This document shows positions 17,357-27,438 of a stretch of DNA of 64,000 bases, one piece after another. The first letter of the stretch is position 1. Each line of letters begins with the position of its first letter. The stretch spans positions 124,001 through 188,000 of the forward strand of contig JAPFFF010000061.1 of the NCBI GenBank assembly GCA_039105265.1. Direction: 5' to 3'. The stretch comes from Tritrichomonas musculus. Taxonomy: Eukaryota > Parabasalia > Tritrichomonadida > Tritrichomonadidae. A program made the position numbers and the translations under genes. The notes below the pieces were generated by a model. That model was not told the origin of the DNA. It saw nothing but the letters and a program-made list of their open reading frames with translations, and did not search any database.

Positions 17357-18562
17357 TTACTCTTCAGGATAAGTAATTCCAGATGTTGAATAAGTAAATC
17401 CAGGCATTGGAGTATCGGGATCTATTGGTGCATCTTCATCAGCGGCAGCAGCTAATCGAGCATCAATATATGTATCAGAAAATGGAGCTGGTGGTGGTGC
17501 TGCTGAAGTATTGAATTCAGATGGACCCATGACATATTCACCTGGATGAGCTCCAACAACTCTTACTCCACCTACTACTGTGTTTATTTCGCTAACGATG
17601 AAATTAACGACTCCATCATAAGCATGAGTATTCGTGTTATCTTTAAATGCTGATATCATTGCGCGTACCATATTCATAGTAGATGCTTTACCGTTTTCAC
17701 TACGTTTCAACTTATCGAATTCTTTCTTAGTGAGTGTGTTATGTGGATCTAATGCTGATTTAAGTGATTGATTCCATACCTTTGATGAGAGTTTACCGAT
17801 GAATTTCAACTTCTCAGGACCCGTCAATGCACGTCCGATACTGGTTTCAACGATTGCAGCAGCATCATCAAAAGCGGGTTGGAAGAGGTATTTCTTGAAG
17901 ATCGCGTATGCCGATAAATTCTTAGGTGCTGTCGATGTGTATCGCTTACTATTAACTGCATCTTTATAGAATGGGAAGTTCTGATCGTAGTAACTAGTAT
18001 CGAGGCAAACTCTACCGACATTCTCAACTAAGTCTTGTGATGTAGCATCATCGTAACCGAAGTATTGAGGATTGAATTGATCGCGAAGGAAATCTCTCTT
18101 ACTATATACTTTAACTTCATTTCCGTGAGCATCAACATGTGATTTACCTCGCTGATTTCTTACTTGTGCACGTGCAGCTCTTGTAGGAAGTGCGGTGTTA
18201 TATACTAAATCGTCAGCCCATTCACTCTTCTTTGTAGTCCATCCATTAACGATTAATGGATTACCACGTTTATCATAAACGATGACATCAGGGATATTAT
18301 CACCATTAACATCAGTGAGATTCGCTAATACAGCAGGACCGTTGGGATCACGCTTATTCAAGTACCATGGTGAGTTAGGTGATGATTGATTGTGTTTCTG
18401 TATCATAGCTTCAGCGTTTTGTGGAGCGATAGCACTCTTAACACGTTTAACATCACGTTTGATATCGAGAACTATATTCATCAATGAATCCATACCAGGT
18501 TTCTTCTCAGCAGTTACTTGCTTAGGAGTATATCGCAATTGAGGGTAATTTTGTTCTGTCAT
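17357..18562 (-). CDS. 401-aa structural-type protein of Maverick B (copy 2)
   Basis: Exact repeat of 3902-5107; start chosen at 18562 for the same reason. Confidence 0.5.
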   Translation of the reverse strand: MTEQNYPQLRYTPKQVTAEKKPGMDSLMNIVLDIKRDVKRVKSAIAPQNAEAMIQKHNQSSPNSPWYLNKRDPNGPAVLANLTDVNGDNIPDVIVYDKRGNPLIVNGWTTKKSEWADDLVYNTALPTRAARAQVRNQRGKSHVDAHGNEVKVYSKRDFLRDQFNPQYFGYDDATSQDLVENVGRVCLDTSYYDQNFPFYKDAVNSKRYTSTAPKNLSAYAIFKKYLFQPAFDDAAAIVETSIGRALTGPEKLKFIGKLSSKVWNQSLKSALDPHNTLTKKEFDKLKRSENGKASTMNMVRAMISAFKDNTNTHAYDGVVNFIVSEINTVVGGVRVVGAHPGEYVMGPSEFNTSAAPPPAPFSDTYIDARLAAAADEDAPIDPDTPMPGFTYSTSGITYPEE

Positions 18563-19056
18563 TTGAGTCTGAATAAAAAAACGATATCCCATAATCACAT
18601 TCACTAACGATTATCCCACTGGCCCCTCGTTTCACCATGCTCGTCAACGTCATTCACTCACGAATCTTATACTGTATAACGCCTCTCAATATCTTACCGC
18701 CCTCTCGATACCTATTAAAACACCATCAAATCTCCATAACTGATTTATCGTGTATTAATTATCACTCACGTGATTTTCACCATGAAAACACACATCACAT
18801 CGTTCCTGAGCACTCGCGTACGTCATGTCATGGGTGTGAAATCGATACCGGAACGTCATGAGTTGCATCCGAATTCGACCTCCAGATCACGTGTGTGCAA
18901 TTTCTGAAAATCGACGTAAAACCCTGAAAAAGAGCTGTTTTTGGGGGTTTTGAGACGAGTGAGACCCTGCACTATAAAGGGTGTAGGATTCCTTGGAATT
19001 TGGTATGGTTTCTCAAGGATTTCTTATCTTACCCGCCAACCCGCCAACCCTATACT
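18563..19056. other. Maverick B terminal non-coding region (copy 2)
   Basis: Exact repeat of 5108-5601. Confidence 0.5.
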
Positions 19057-19312
19057 ACTAAATTTGAATAGTTCAATTTATGAATTAATTAGACAAATAC
19101 GTACTGTTGAAGAATTAGATATAGAGATTATGAAATTGAAGAATGATCCTGATTATGAAAGTTTCCTAGAGGAATTAGAGAAAGAGAAACAAAAATATGA
19201 ATCCAAAAAAGCTGAAGTAATTCAAAACACTCAAACCTTAATCAACTTCATCGAACAAAAAAAATCAACCACATCGAAAAAAATAAAATTATCAATAATA
19301 TTGAAAGAGTAA
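19057..19312 (+). CDS. Coiled-coil gene, partial (copy 2)
   Basis: Exact repeat of 5602-5857. Confidence 0.45.
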
Positions 19313-19324
19313 AAAATTATTTCT

Positions 19325-19564
19325 TTATTTAAAAGCATTAATTGTTTTTCCTAATTCTTCAAATTTTTCTTTGAAGTTGTCTTTTCCGAATGCTTCTTGA
19401 GCTTCTTTGTATTTATTTTGGATGTCACTAAGAAAGATGGAAAGGACCTCTCCCAAATCATTGAGATAATCATTCATTTCTTCAAGTTCTTCTTGAGCTT
19501 CTTGGACGAGTTCCTGCTTTTTCGTGAATTCAAAAACGAGCTCGTAAAATCGTTTGTCACTCAT
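19325..19564 (-). CDS. 79-aa coiled-coil protein (copy 2)
   Basis: Exact repeat of 5870-6109. Confidence 0.55.
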   Translation of the reverse strand: MSDKRFYELVFEFTKKQELVQEAQEELEEMNDYLNDLGEVLSIFLSDIQNKYKEAQEAFGKDNFKEKFEELGKTINAFK

Positions 19565-19606
19565 TAATAAAAAATGGTCTGACATAACCGTTTTCTTTTT
19601 TATTAA

Positions 19607-20848
19607 ATGTTGGTTATCTTTTTGATACTCATTAATCGACCATCAATTGAAGGAATACCTGATGATGCTGAATGGATTTCTTGTTTTGATTGGGAAATTG
19701 TTAATGGACAATGGAAATCAGTTATACCAAATGATGACTTATCATGTTGGACAGATTTTTCAACAACACCCAATTTAACACTTAAACAATCATTTACTGC
19801 CTGGAAATTTTGGATCATAGGAAAAATGTCTACCCGTCATGATGAGGCCGAACTATTTTGGAATTCTCAAAAATATCTCATTAATGAATATTCCAATGTT
19901 GAACAAGATTGGATAATTGTTTTTGAATCAAATGAATTTCCCCTAATGCTAACAAATATTATTATTAATGTTCAACAACATAGAAGCATCCAATTTCGAG
20001 GTATTGCATATTTAAGACATGAATCTTTAAATCCAGCAATTGAAGGAATACCTGATGATGCTGAATGGATTTCTTGTTTTGATTGGGAAATTGTTAATGG
20101 TAAATGGGATTCTCCAATACCGAATGATGACTTAGAATGTTATACAAATTCAGGATTAGCAAATAAGTTAACGCTTAAACAATCATTTACTGCTTGGAAA
20201 TTTTGGATAATTGGTAAAAGTCAATCCTGGCATGGTGAGGCTGAACTTTTATGGAATTCTCAAAATTATCTCATCAATGAAAGATCCGAGATCGCACAAG
20301 ATTGGATAATTGTTTTTGAATCAAATGAATTTCCACAAATGCTAACAAATATTATTATTAATGTTCAACCTAGTACATGCATCCAATTTCGAGGTATTGC
20401 ATATTTAAAAAATGAATCTTTAAATCCATCTTTATCACGTTCACCATCACGTTCACCAACATTCCGCCCATCAATTTCACCATCACGTTCACCATCTTTA
20501 TCTCCAACAAATCGCCCATCTCTTTCACCATTACGTTCACCAACATTTAGTCCATCACGTTCACCAACATTCCACCCATCAATTTCACCAATATTCCACC
20601 CATCAATTTCACCATCTTTTCAATTCACTATATCAGATCAATTCTCTGAATCCTATCTTTTCAATTTCTCCTATCAATTCTCTCCATCAGATATTGAACA
20701 AAAGAATGTATCAAAAATAATAGGTTTATCTGTATCTATTCCATTACTAATTCTCATGATTCTTGCTCTTGGAATTATCTTTTACAAAAATCAAACCAAA
20801 TTTCAAACTGAAAATTTTAATTCAGACTCTGACTCAGTTGGACTTTAA
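19607..20848 (+). CDS. Predicted surface protein with Ser/Pro stalk (copy 2)
   Basis: Exact repeat of 6152-7393. Confidence 0.65.
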   Translation: MLVIFLILINRPSIEGIPDDAEWISCFDWEIVNGQWKSVIPNDDLSCWTDFSTTPNLTLKQSFTAWKFWIIGKMSTRHDEAELFWNSQKYLINEYSNVEQDWIIVFESNEFPLMLTNIIINVQQHRSIQFRGIAYLRHESLNPAIEGIPDDAEWISCFDWEIVNGKWDSPIPNDDLECYTNSGLANKLTLKQSFTAWKFWIIGKSQSWHGEAELLWNSQNYLINERSEIAQDWIIVFESNEFPQMLTNIIINVQPSTCIQFRGIAYLKNESLNPSLSRSPSRSPTFRPSISPSRSPSLSPTNRPSLSPLRSPTFSPSRSPTFHPSISPIFHPSISPSFQFTISDQFSESYLFNFSYQFSPSDIEQKNVSKIIGLSVSIPLLILMILALGIIFYKNQTKFQTENFNSDSDSVGL

Positions 20849-20897
20849 AAAAATTAAATAAACAAATTTAATTGAATTAATCTCTTTTTTTTATTTA

Positions 20898-21158
20898 TTA
20901 AGGAGTAGTTAAAATTTTCTCTCTTGAATTGTAGATTTGAATCTTATCAAAGAAATCATGTTCAATCATTGTTGTGAAAACAAATGGTGTGTTATGAACT
21001 TCTTTCTTAAATCGATCAAGATTGTTATTTTCAAGATCATTGATCATAACATTTAATTTGAACATGAAAAATAACTTTAAATGTCGGAAATCAGACACGA
21101 TATCATTTTTGAACAATTTTCTAAATTCTAATTCAAGGTCTTGTTCAGTAACAGTCAT
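20898..21158 (-). CDS. 86-aa protein of unknown function (copy 2)
   Basis: Exact repeat of 7443-7703. Confidence 0.5.
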   Translation of the reverse strand: MTVTEQDLELEFRKLFKNDIVSDFRHLKLFFMFKLNVMINDLENNNLDRFKKEVHNTPFVFTTMIEHDFFDKIQIYNSREKILTTP

Positions 21159-21193
21159 AAATAAAAATGAAAGCGGTTAAAAAACGGTTATGT

Positions 21194-21457
21194 TTATTTA
21201 TTCTTTAACGTTTCTTCCAATTTTCGGAAATTCTCTCTGTTGGAAGTTGCTAAAATCCCAACTGTTATTAGTAAAGAATGTAATTGTTCTTGTCTCTCTG
21301 GACGAGAATCATTTTTTAAATCAATTTCTTGATCAAAGAATTCTTCAGTCATTTTGATCATTTGGTCACAAGTTTTTTCAATTTCACCTCTAGTGAATTT
21401 TAATAAATTTATTAATTCTTTTTGTTTTTCACTAGGTAAACTTTGTTGGCCCTGCAT
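21194..21457 (-). CDS. 87-aa helical protein (copy 2)
   Basis: Exact repeat of 7739-8002. Confidence 0.5.
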   Translation of the reverse strand: MQGQQSLPSEKQKELINLLKFTRGEIEKTCDQMIKMTEEFFDQEIDLKNDSRPERQEQLHSLLITVGILATSNRENFRKLEETLKNK

Positions 21458-21491
21458 TTAAAAAAATAAACTTTTTGAATGAATTGACTTT

Positions 21492-21670
21492 TTATTCAAA
21501 ATTTTCAATTTGATTATTCAAGTTCCAGACATGTCCCCAATATAATTCTTTTATTTTTCTAAGTTCATCGAGTTTTTTGTTTGTCTCAGGCGTACTTTCT
21601 CCTTTGAGTAATTGATCATATTCATCAGAATTTTTCTTCCATTGTTCCCAAGTCAAATCTCTTCTTTTCT
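21492..21670 (-). other. Short open stretch without an evident start (copy 2)
   Basis: Exact repeat of 8037-8215. Confidence 0.3.
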
Positions 21671-21847
21671 TTATTTTTCTTCATATTCGGTTTTGTTAAA
21701 TTCGTCTATCATCCCATGAAATATTCTATTGAGATTTTTGTTAATCTTTTTGAGATGAGATTCTATTTTTTCCAATTCTGAAGAACATGGACAATTGGAT
21801 ACTTTAACATAATAATCCGCATACATTAACGTTAATAAAAGAAACAT
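21671..21847 (-). CDS. 58-aa small protein with Cys pair (copy 2)
   Basis: Exact repeat of 8216-8392. Confidence 0.4.
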   Translation of the reverse strand: MFLLLTLMYADYYVKVSNCPCSSELEKIESHLKKINKNLNRIFHGMIDEFNKTEYEEK

Positions 21848-22614
21848 TTATAAAAATGAACTTTTTGAATTAAATTTTTATTAAACTTTTTGTGAGTGAA
21901 AATTTTTAGTGAGGTGGGATCGAGGTGGGATTGAGGTGGGATTGAGGTGGGATCGAGGTGGGATTGAGGTGGAAATTTTGTCTTTTTCATTTTATAATAT
22001 ATTTTTTTTATTCCAAGAATCTTTCTTTGTTTTGATTTGAAATATTTCTTGACTTTTAATAATTTTCCAAAACCATTTGTTGAATGATGAGTATGAAAAT
22101 ATGAATTATAAAGATAAGTGATTTCATCTGACGGATAAATTCTATCTGGTTCAATTATTTTAAGAAAATCTTTAAAATTATTTATCGGGTCAATCTTATC
22201 ATGATAACTTTTTCCAAATACATCTTGTGGGTTTGGAGATCTTGGATTTCCATGACGGTTTGGATTTGCTGGATGTTCTTCTAATTGTTTTTCTACAATT
22301 TGATTGATTCCTGCATAAAATTCTTCTTCATTTGGAGACGTTGATTGAGGTTCATTAAAATTACGGTTTGGATTTGCTGGATGTTCTTCTGATTGTTTTT
22401 CTACAATTTGATTGATTCCTGCATAAAATTCTTCTTCATTTGGAGACGTTGATTGAGGTTCATTAAAATTACGGTCTATTTCCCAATCATCAATTTCATT
22501 ATTGACAACAAAGTTTTGAAAACTATTATTTAAATTTTGCATGTTTGGTGATAATTGATATTGAGGTGAACCCCCAGTTGAATAGTGTAGAGGTAATTCG
22601 TTATCACTTGACAT
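21832..22614 (-). CDS. 260-aa Asn/Pro-rich protein with internal repeats (copy 2)
   Basis: Exact repeat of 8377-9159, including the 11-bp repeat array (21911-21972). Confidence 0.5.
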   Translation of the reverse strand: MSSDNELPLHYSTGGSPQYQLSPNMQNLNNSFQNFVVNNEIDDWEIDRNFNEPQSTSPNEEEFYAGINQIVEKQSEEHPANPNRNFNEPQSTSPNEEEFYAGINQIVEKQLEEHPANPNRHGNPRSPNPQDVFGKSYHDKIDPINNFKDFLKIIEPDRIYPSDEITYLYNSYFHTHHSTNGFGKLLKVKKYFKSKQRKILGIKKIYYKMKKTKFPPQSHLDPTSIPPQSHLDPTSLKIFTHKKFNKNLIQKVHFYKCFFY

Positions 22615-22664
22615 TAATTAAAAAATGAAAAATGGTTTTGACAGCCACTTTTATTTTTGTATCG

Positions 22665-23141
22665 ATGAATCAACCAACCTTCCTCTCTGATGATTTCTTA
22701 ATTCCAGAAGCTAGACAAATGGAAAATATAAATGAGAATGTCTTTCCTCAATATCAAGGTCAAGAGTTTCATGATCGTGATCTTGAAATAAATACAAATC
22801 TCATTCAATTGTTTCCTGATGATGTTGTTGGATTGTTAAATTTATTTGAACCAACACTTGAAAATTTAACAACTTCTATCAAATATATATTTCGTTCTCC
22901 ATTTAATCCAAACCATTTGTACAATATTGTGAAAAATTGGTACTTATCTAATCCAGAAAATTCTGAACAAGATCTTCAAGCAATTGGTAGTCAAGAAAAT
23001 CATCCAGAAGTTTCAAATCATTGGATCTTCCCAATTTTGAATGCACTCTCACAATCTCAAAGAAATGTTATTTGGGAGAAATATTTCAATAATACAATTA
23101 ACCAATTTGTTCAAATTGATTTTGTGAAAATTGTTCAATAA
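22665..23141 (+). CDS. 158-aa protein upstream of the D5-like helicase (copy 2)
   Basis: Exact repeat of 9210-9686. Confidence 0.45.
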   Translation: MNQPTFLSDDFLIPEARQMENINENVFPQYQGQEFHDRDLEINTNLIQLFPDDVVGLLNLFEPTLENLTTSIKYIFRSPFNPNHLYNIVKNWYLSNPENSEQDLQAIGSQENHPEVSNHWIFPILNALSQSQRNVIWEKYFNNTINQFVQIDFVKIVQ

Positions 23142-23284
23142 TCTCATTTAAAGATAAGAATTATAAAAGAAAATATTCTTCTACTGGAATTCGTGTTGGA
23201 GATTTCTTTACTGATTTCAAAAAAGTTTGTTGTTATATTCAACTAGACAATATCTTCATAATTAAAAAATCAAATACGTTAGAA

Positions 23285-24367
23285 ATGTTAAATCCTACTC
23301 AATTTGCACCAATATTGAAAAATATTAAATTAGGGTGTTCAAAAGTTGGTAAAAATACAAAGAAAGCAATTACTGCATTTGATGTTGTTTCCTTTGGGAA
23401 GAATTTGGATTTCATTACTTATGAATCAATGAAATTCTATTCCGAAGATCCAAACATTTTTTCATATTTTCATTGGTATCCTTATTCAAGATTAATTCTT
23501 TGTACACAAAATGTGATTCAACCATATTTGGATCATATTTTTAGAGTTATTGCAAATTCTGACCAAGAATTATATGATTATATCATTAAATGGATTTCAT
23601 TTATTTTTCAACATCCAGATGGTAAAACAGGTACTGCATTAGTTCTTATTGGTATACAGGGTTGTGGGAAAAATACATTTACTAATGTTCTTTGTCAACT
23701 TTTAGGTGAATATTCTGATCCAAATGCAAACTTTGATAATATTACAAGCAATTTTAATTACCAAATCTTAAACAAAAAATTATTGGTATGTTCAGAAAAG
23801 GAAGATCATAATAAAAACGATCGAAAATATCTTAAACAACATGAAAGATTAAAAACGTTAATCACAGAAAGATTCGCTACTATTGAAGGAAAACATAGAA
23901 ATACTGAATCTAAAGAAAATGTTGCCAATTTCATCTTCTTAACAAACAATTCTGCTCCTATTCGAATTGATGAAGACGATAGAAGATTTGTTGTTATAAA
24001 TTGTTATCCAATGAAAGGTCAAGACTATTTTGAACCTTTACGTAATCTTGTTTCGACACATGATTTCTTATCAAATTTAATTACTTTTTTCTTGACTGTT
24101 GATTTATCAAATTTCTATCCAGCACAATTTCCTACAACTGAGGCAAGAATGAATTTAATGAACTTTTCAAAATCTCCTGAAAAATTATTTATTGAGGAAA
24201 ACTTTCAAAAATTCAGAAATGGTTATGTAGCTTTTGATGCCTGGCTTGAATTTAAAAAATGGGCAAAAGTAAAAAATTTCAGAACCAAAACTCATCAAGA
24301 TTTTAATCAAACAATTTTACAATACTGCTCATTCAATAATAATGATAAGAAATATAGATTAAGGTAA
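23285..24367 (+). CDS. D5-like SF3 replicative helicase (copy 2)
   Basis: Exact repeat of 9830-10912, with the same P-loop GIQGCGKNT. Confidence 0.8.
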   Translation: MLNPTQFAPILKNIKLGCSKVGKNTKKAITAFDVVSFGKNLDFITYESMKFYSEDPNIFSYFHWYPYSRLILCTQNVIQPYLDHIFRVIANSDQELYDYIIKWISFIFQHPDGKTGTALVLIGIQGCGKNTFTNVLCQLLGEYSDPNANFDNITSNFNYQILNKKLLVCSEKEDHNKNDRKYLKQHERLKTLITERFATIEGKHRNTESKENVANFIFLTNNSAPIRIDEDDRRFVVINCYPMKGQDYFEPLRNLVSTHDFLSNLITFFLTVDLSNFYPAQFPTTEARMNLMNFSKSPEKLFIEENFQKFRNGYVAFDAWLEFKKWAKVKNFRTKTHQDFNQTILQYCSFNNNDKKYRLR

Positions 24368-24371
24368 CTTT

Positions 24372-24569
24372 TTATTTAATTAAATCTTTTCTTAAAAGTT
24401 CAATTTCTTTTTCTACTTTGTCTCTTTCTCTTCGTAAATCCATTAATTTTCTAAAATCTTTATCATCAAAAACCATTTGATTACCAATAATCCCTGCCTT
24501 TTTTTCGATGTCATTTATTTGTTCATCTAAGATATCCCATTTCTCGTAAGCTTCTTGCAATTTAGACAT
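24372..24569 (-). CDS. 65-aa coiled-coil protein (copy 2)
   Basis: Exact repeat of 10917-11114. Confidence 0.55.
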   Translation of the reverse strand: MSKLQEAYEKWDILDEQINDIEKKAGIIGNQMVFDDKDFRKLMDLRRERDKVEKEIELLRKDLIK

Positions 24570-24607
24570 GAAAACAAAAATAAAAGTGAAGTGTCAAAAC
24601 TGCTTTT

Positions 24608-24847
24608 TTATTTAATTTCTCTTAAAAGTTCTTGAATTTCTTTCATTTGATATCGGAGTCGGTCTCTTTCTCTTCGTAATCGTTCCAATTCTTCTTGATC
24701 ATCCATCGATAATTTGGATTCATCATAAATTATAATTGCATCCTCATTTGTGTAATTAGGTGCATTTTTTTGAATTCTTCTTATTTGTTTCCATTTTTCT
24801 TTCCATTCTTCTCGAAGACTTATTAATTTTTCTTCCAATTTAGACAT
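24608..24847 (-). CDS. 79-aa coiled-coil protein, MSKLEEK type (copy 2)
   Basis: Exact repeat of 11153-11392. Confidence 0.55.
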   Translation of the reverse strand: MSKLEEKLISLREEWKEKWKQIRRIQKNAPNYTNEDAIIIYDESKLSMDDQEELERLRRERDRLRYQMKEIQELLREIK

Positions 24848-24889
24848 GAAAACAAAAATAAAAGTGAAGTGTCAAAACTGCTTTTTTAT

Positions 24890-25201
24890 TTAAAGTTCTT
24901 CAATTCTTGTTTCAGCAATTTTCTTTTTCAAGATTTGTATTTCCAAGTTAATTATTTCAGCTTCCAATCGAAATTCATCATCTTTCTTTTTGATTTGGTC
25001 TTTCGTTGGATAAACTTTAGGATTATCAGAAACTGCTCCCATTGATCCAGATGTTTCTCTTTTTTCTCTTTCTTCTCTTTCTTCTCTTTCACGAACTTCA
25101 TCCCAAAACTTTTTGAATTCATTATTATTATCTTCTTTTTGTTTCAGTACCATTTTCAATTTTATTTCCAATTGTTTAGAGACAAGTGCACTTTCTGACA
25201 T
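24890..25201 (-). CDS. 103-aa charged coiled-coil protein (copy 2)
   Basis: Exact repeat of 11435-11746. Confidence 0.5.
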   Translation of the reverse strand: MSESALVSKQLEIKLKMVLKQKEDNNNEFKKFWDEVREREEREEREKRETSGSMGAVSDNPKVYPTKDQIKKKDDEFRLEAEIINLEIQILKKKIAETRIEEL

Positions 25202-25258
25202 TATCAAGAAAACAAATAACATTATGGTCTGTCAAAACCGCTCTTTATTGAAATTTAA

Positions 25259-25573
25259 ATGTTATCGTCAGAAGGTGAAAAATTAATGAATTATTTAGAA
25301 AAGAAAGCTTATCAAAAGAAATTAATAATGCCAAATGAAGCTAGAAATTATAAAGGATATCAAAAAGATTTTGTAACTGATGATGAATTTGAACAAATTT
25401 ATAATGCTTATTCAGAATTTCGAAAAGTATTATCTGAATCATTACCTGTAATCACTGATGAAAAAATTCCTGATGATGAATTAAGTTTTGAAGAAAAAAT
25501 TGAGAACCATGTAATTAATAATTTACATAATGAAAATATTCGTACTTTTCCTGAATTTGAAAAATTGACCTGA
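25259..25573 (+). CDS. 104-aa acidic helical protein (copy 2)
   Basis: Exact repeat of 11804-12118. Confidence 0.5.
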   Translation: MLSSEGEKLMNYLEKKAYQKKLIMPNEARNYKGYQKDFVTDDEFEQIYNAYSEFRKVLSESLPVITDEKIPDDELSFEEKIENHVINNLHNENIRTFPEFEKLT

Positions 25574-27156
25574 ATTCATCAATTTTTGTTGACCATTGTC
25601 TTACCAATAAAACATGAGCGCTCCATTGATCCTGTTCCTTTTGAGTTACCAAATCCAAGACGGTTAAGACATCCAATAATTCACCTTCGTCCAACTTTAT
25701 TTGAATTCTTTTTTCAATTTCGTCTTCCAATTTTTCTTCATTCCAGTCAGGGTGTGAAAATTGCACCATTTCTTTTGTGTCATTAATCAATTGTTTTTTG
25801 ACATTGTTTTGTAAAATATTTTGATCCCTGTATTTTCGCCAATAAGTTTTCGATTCTTTTTCAGTGAGTAGTTCATCTAATTCCCAATCATCGGAATCAG
25901 CAAATTTGTCAGGATTGAGAACTCTTTCTCTTGCAATTTTTGTTATTTCGTTGTCTGCTTTTTCTGGGTATATCAGGTGGAGCATTTCTGATAAGTCTCT
26001 TATCTGTCTCTTTTGTTGACCAGAGACCAATATTATTCTTGGAGTTGGCGCTGGAGGTGGAGGTGTTTGTTGAACATCTTTCGCACGGGGAACTTGTGAT
26101 CGGCTTGTGATCTTTTTCTTTGGTTTATCGCGTTTATCAGATTTATCAGGTTTATCAGGTTGAATAACTCTGTTCATTCTTTCAAGTTTTCTTTTTGAAG
26201 GTGATTTCTTTTTTGAATTTGTTTTCTTTCCTGTCTTAGATTTCTTTTTTGAATTTGTTTTCTTTCCTGTCTTAGATTTCTTTTTTGAATTTGTTTTCTT
26301 TTTTGGTTCTGGTTTATTTTTCGTCTTTTCAACTGACCCTGGTTTGATTGTTTCATTCAAATCTTCTAATTGGACTTTTTCTTTCCATTCCATGTATTGT
26401 TCTCTTTCTTTCCTGTCGATTTCGTTTCTTGTAGCTTGACTTGTCTCATCTGTTGAAAACACCAATTTGAGATATGACTGTCGACTGGTAAAGGTTTTTG
26501 TTTTCATAAATTTCAAAATTTTTCTCAGATCTCTCGGTAAATTGTTTTCATCTTGATAATATTGAAACATTGTTTTCATGATTTCGTCATTTGTCTTTCC
26601 GAGAATATCAGCATTGATTGATTTGAAATGGTCCATAAATATATCTGTCCAGATTTTGATATTGCCGTTTTCGTCGTAATCATCAACAAATGTATGTGCC
26701 AAATTTGATTTGAATAATTCCATGCAAATCAATCGTGCAACAATTTCATTCATTTCGTCATCTTCTATAAAACGAAGGAATTCCTGATCATCTAACCATG
26801 AAATTATTTCAGATTTTGTTTGAATGCCATTGTCTTCAAATTCTTGCCATTGCTCCGAGCTTATGTTTGATGGAAGGGTTAAATGATGATGATGGTGAAT
26901 ATTTTGATCTTTTTCTGTATTTTCAACTTTTTCATCTTTTTCCTGACAATCTAAATTTTTGATAACTTCTTCGGGGTCATCATCACTTTTCTGTGCTTTT
27001 GGTTGATTTTTCTTAATTATTGGTGTTGGCTGAGATTTGTATGCATCTTCTGAAATAAATTCGACTTCTGAGCTATAATCTTCATCTGATGATAAGCTTC
27101 TTTTATTTGGAACTGGTTGACTTATTTGTTGAAAACGTGGATTTTTTGAGCCATGT
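25515..27156 (-). CDS. Lys-rich protein with helical repeats, split by Maverick A
   Basis: Exact repeat of 12060-13701. The open frame reaches the 5-bp target duplication CATGT at 27152-27156. The other side of the insertion is at 54456, where a minus-strand open frame also reaches the second CATGT. Confidence 0.6.
27152..27156. repeat. Target-site duplication of Maverick A, left
   Basis: CATGT directly before the terminus AGTAGTATAG, repeated at 54451-54455 directly after the opposite terminus. Polintons make 5-6 bp duplications. Confidence 0.85.
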
Positions 27157-27438
27157 AGTAGTATAGTATAGGCTCCGCTATCGCCAAGCCTATACTTAAG
27201 CCCATTTTACAGCCACTTGGAGCCTTTGGAAGCCCCCCAGAGCCTTCAAAAAGCTCCAACCACCTCGATAATTCAAAAAGTTCGCAACAAAAAAATTCCA
27301 AACTCATATTTTTATCGTCTCGTTGTAAAAATTATTTTGACACAAAAAAATGTATTTCTTGAAGATTCCGTTAAGATAATCCCTTCGAATCAAGAAGTTG
27401 TTTTATAATGATTGAAATGTACCCGACGCTCAATCCAG
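27157..27438. repeat. Maverick A left terminal inverted repeat
   Basis: 282 bp, matched in reverse at 54169-54450 with one difference noted by eye. Bases 27165-27174 and 27187-27196 form a 10-bp perfect stem with a 12-base loop close to the tip. The inner 31 bases are also the first codons of the capsid-like gene at 27408. Confidence 0.95.

Larger units (their letters stand above)
15364..19056. mobile_element. Maverick B, right-hand part (array copy 2)
   Basis: Exact repeat of 1909-5601. Confidence 0.75.
19057..27156. other. Small-gene block with D5-like helicase (array copy 2)
   Basis: Exact repeat of 5602-13701. Here its right edge is the insertion point of the complete Maverick A. Confidence 0.6.
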
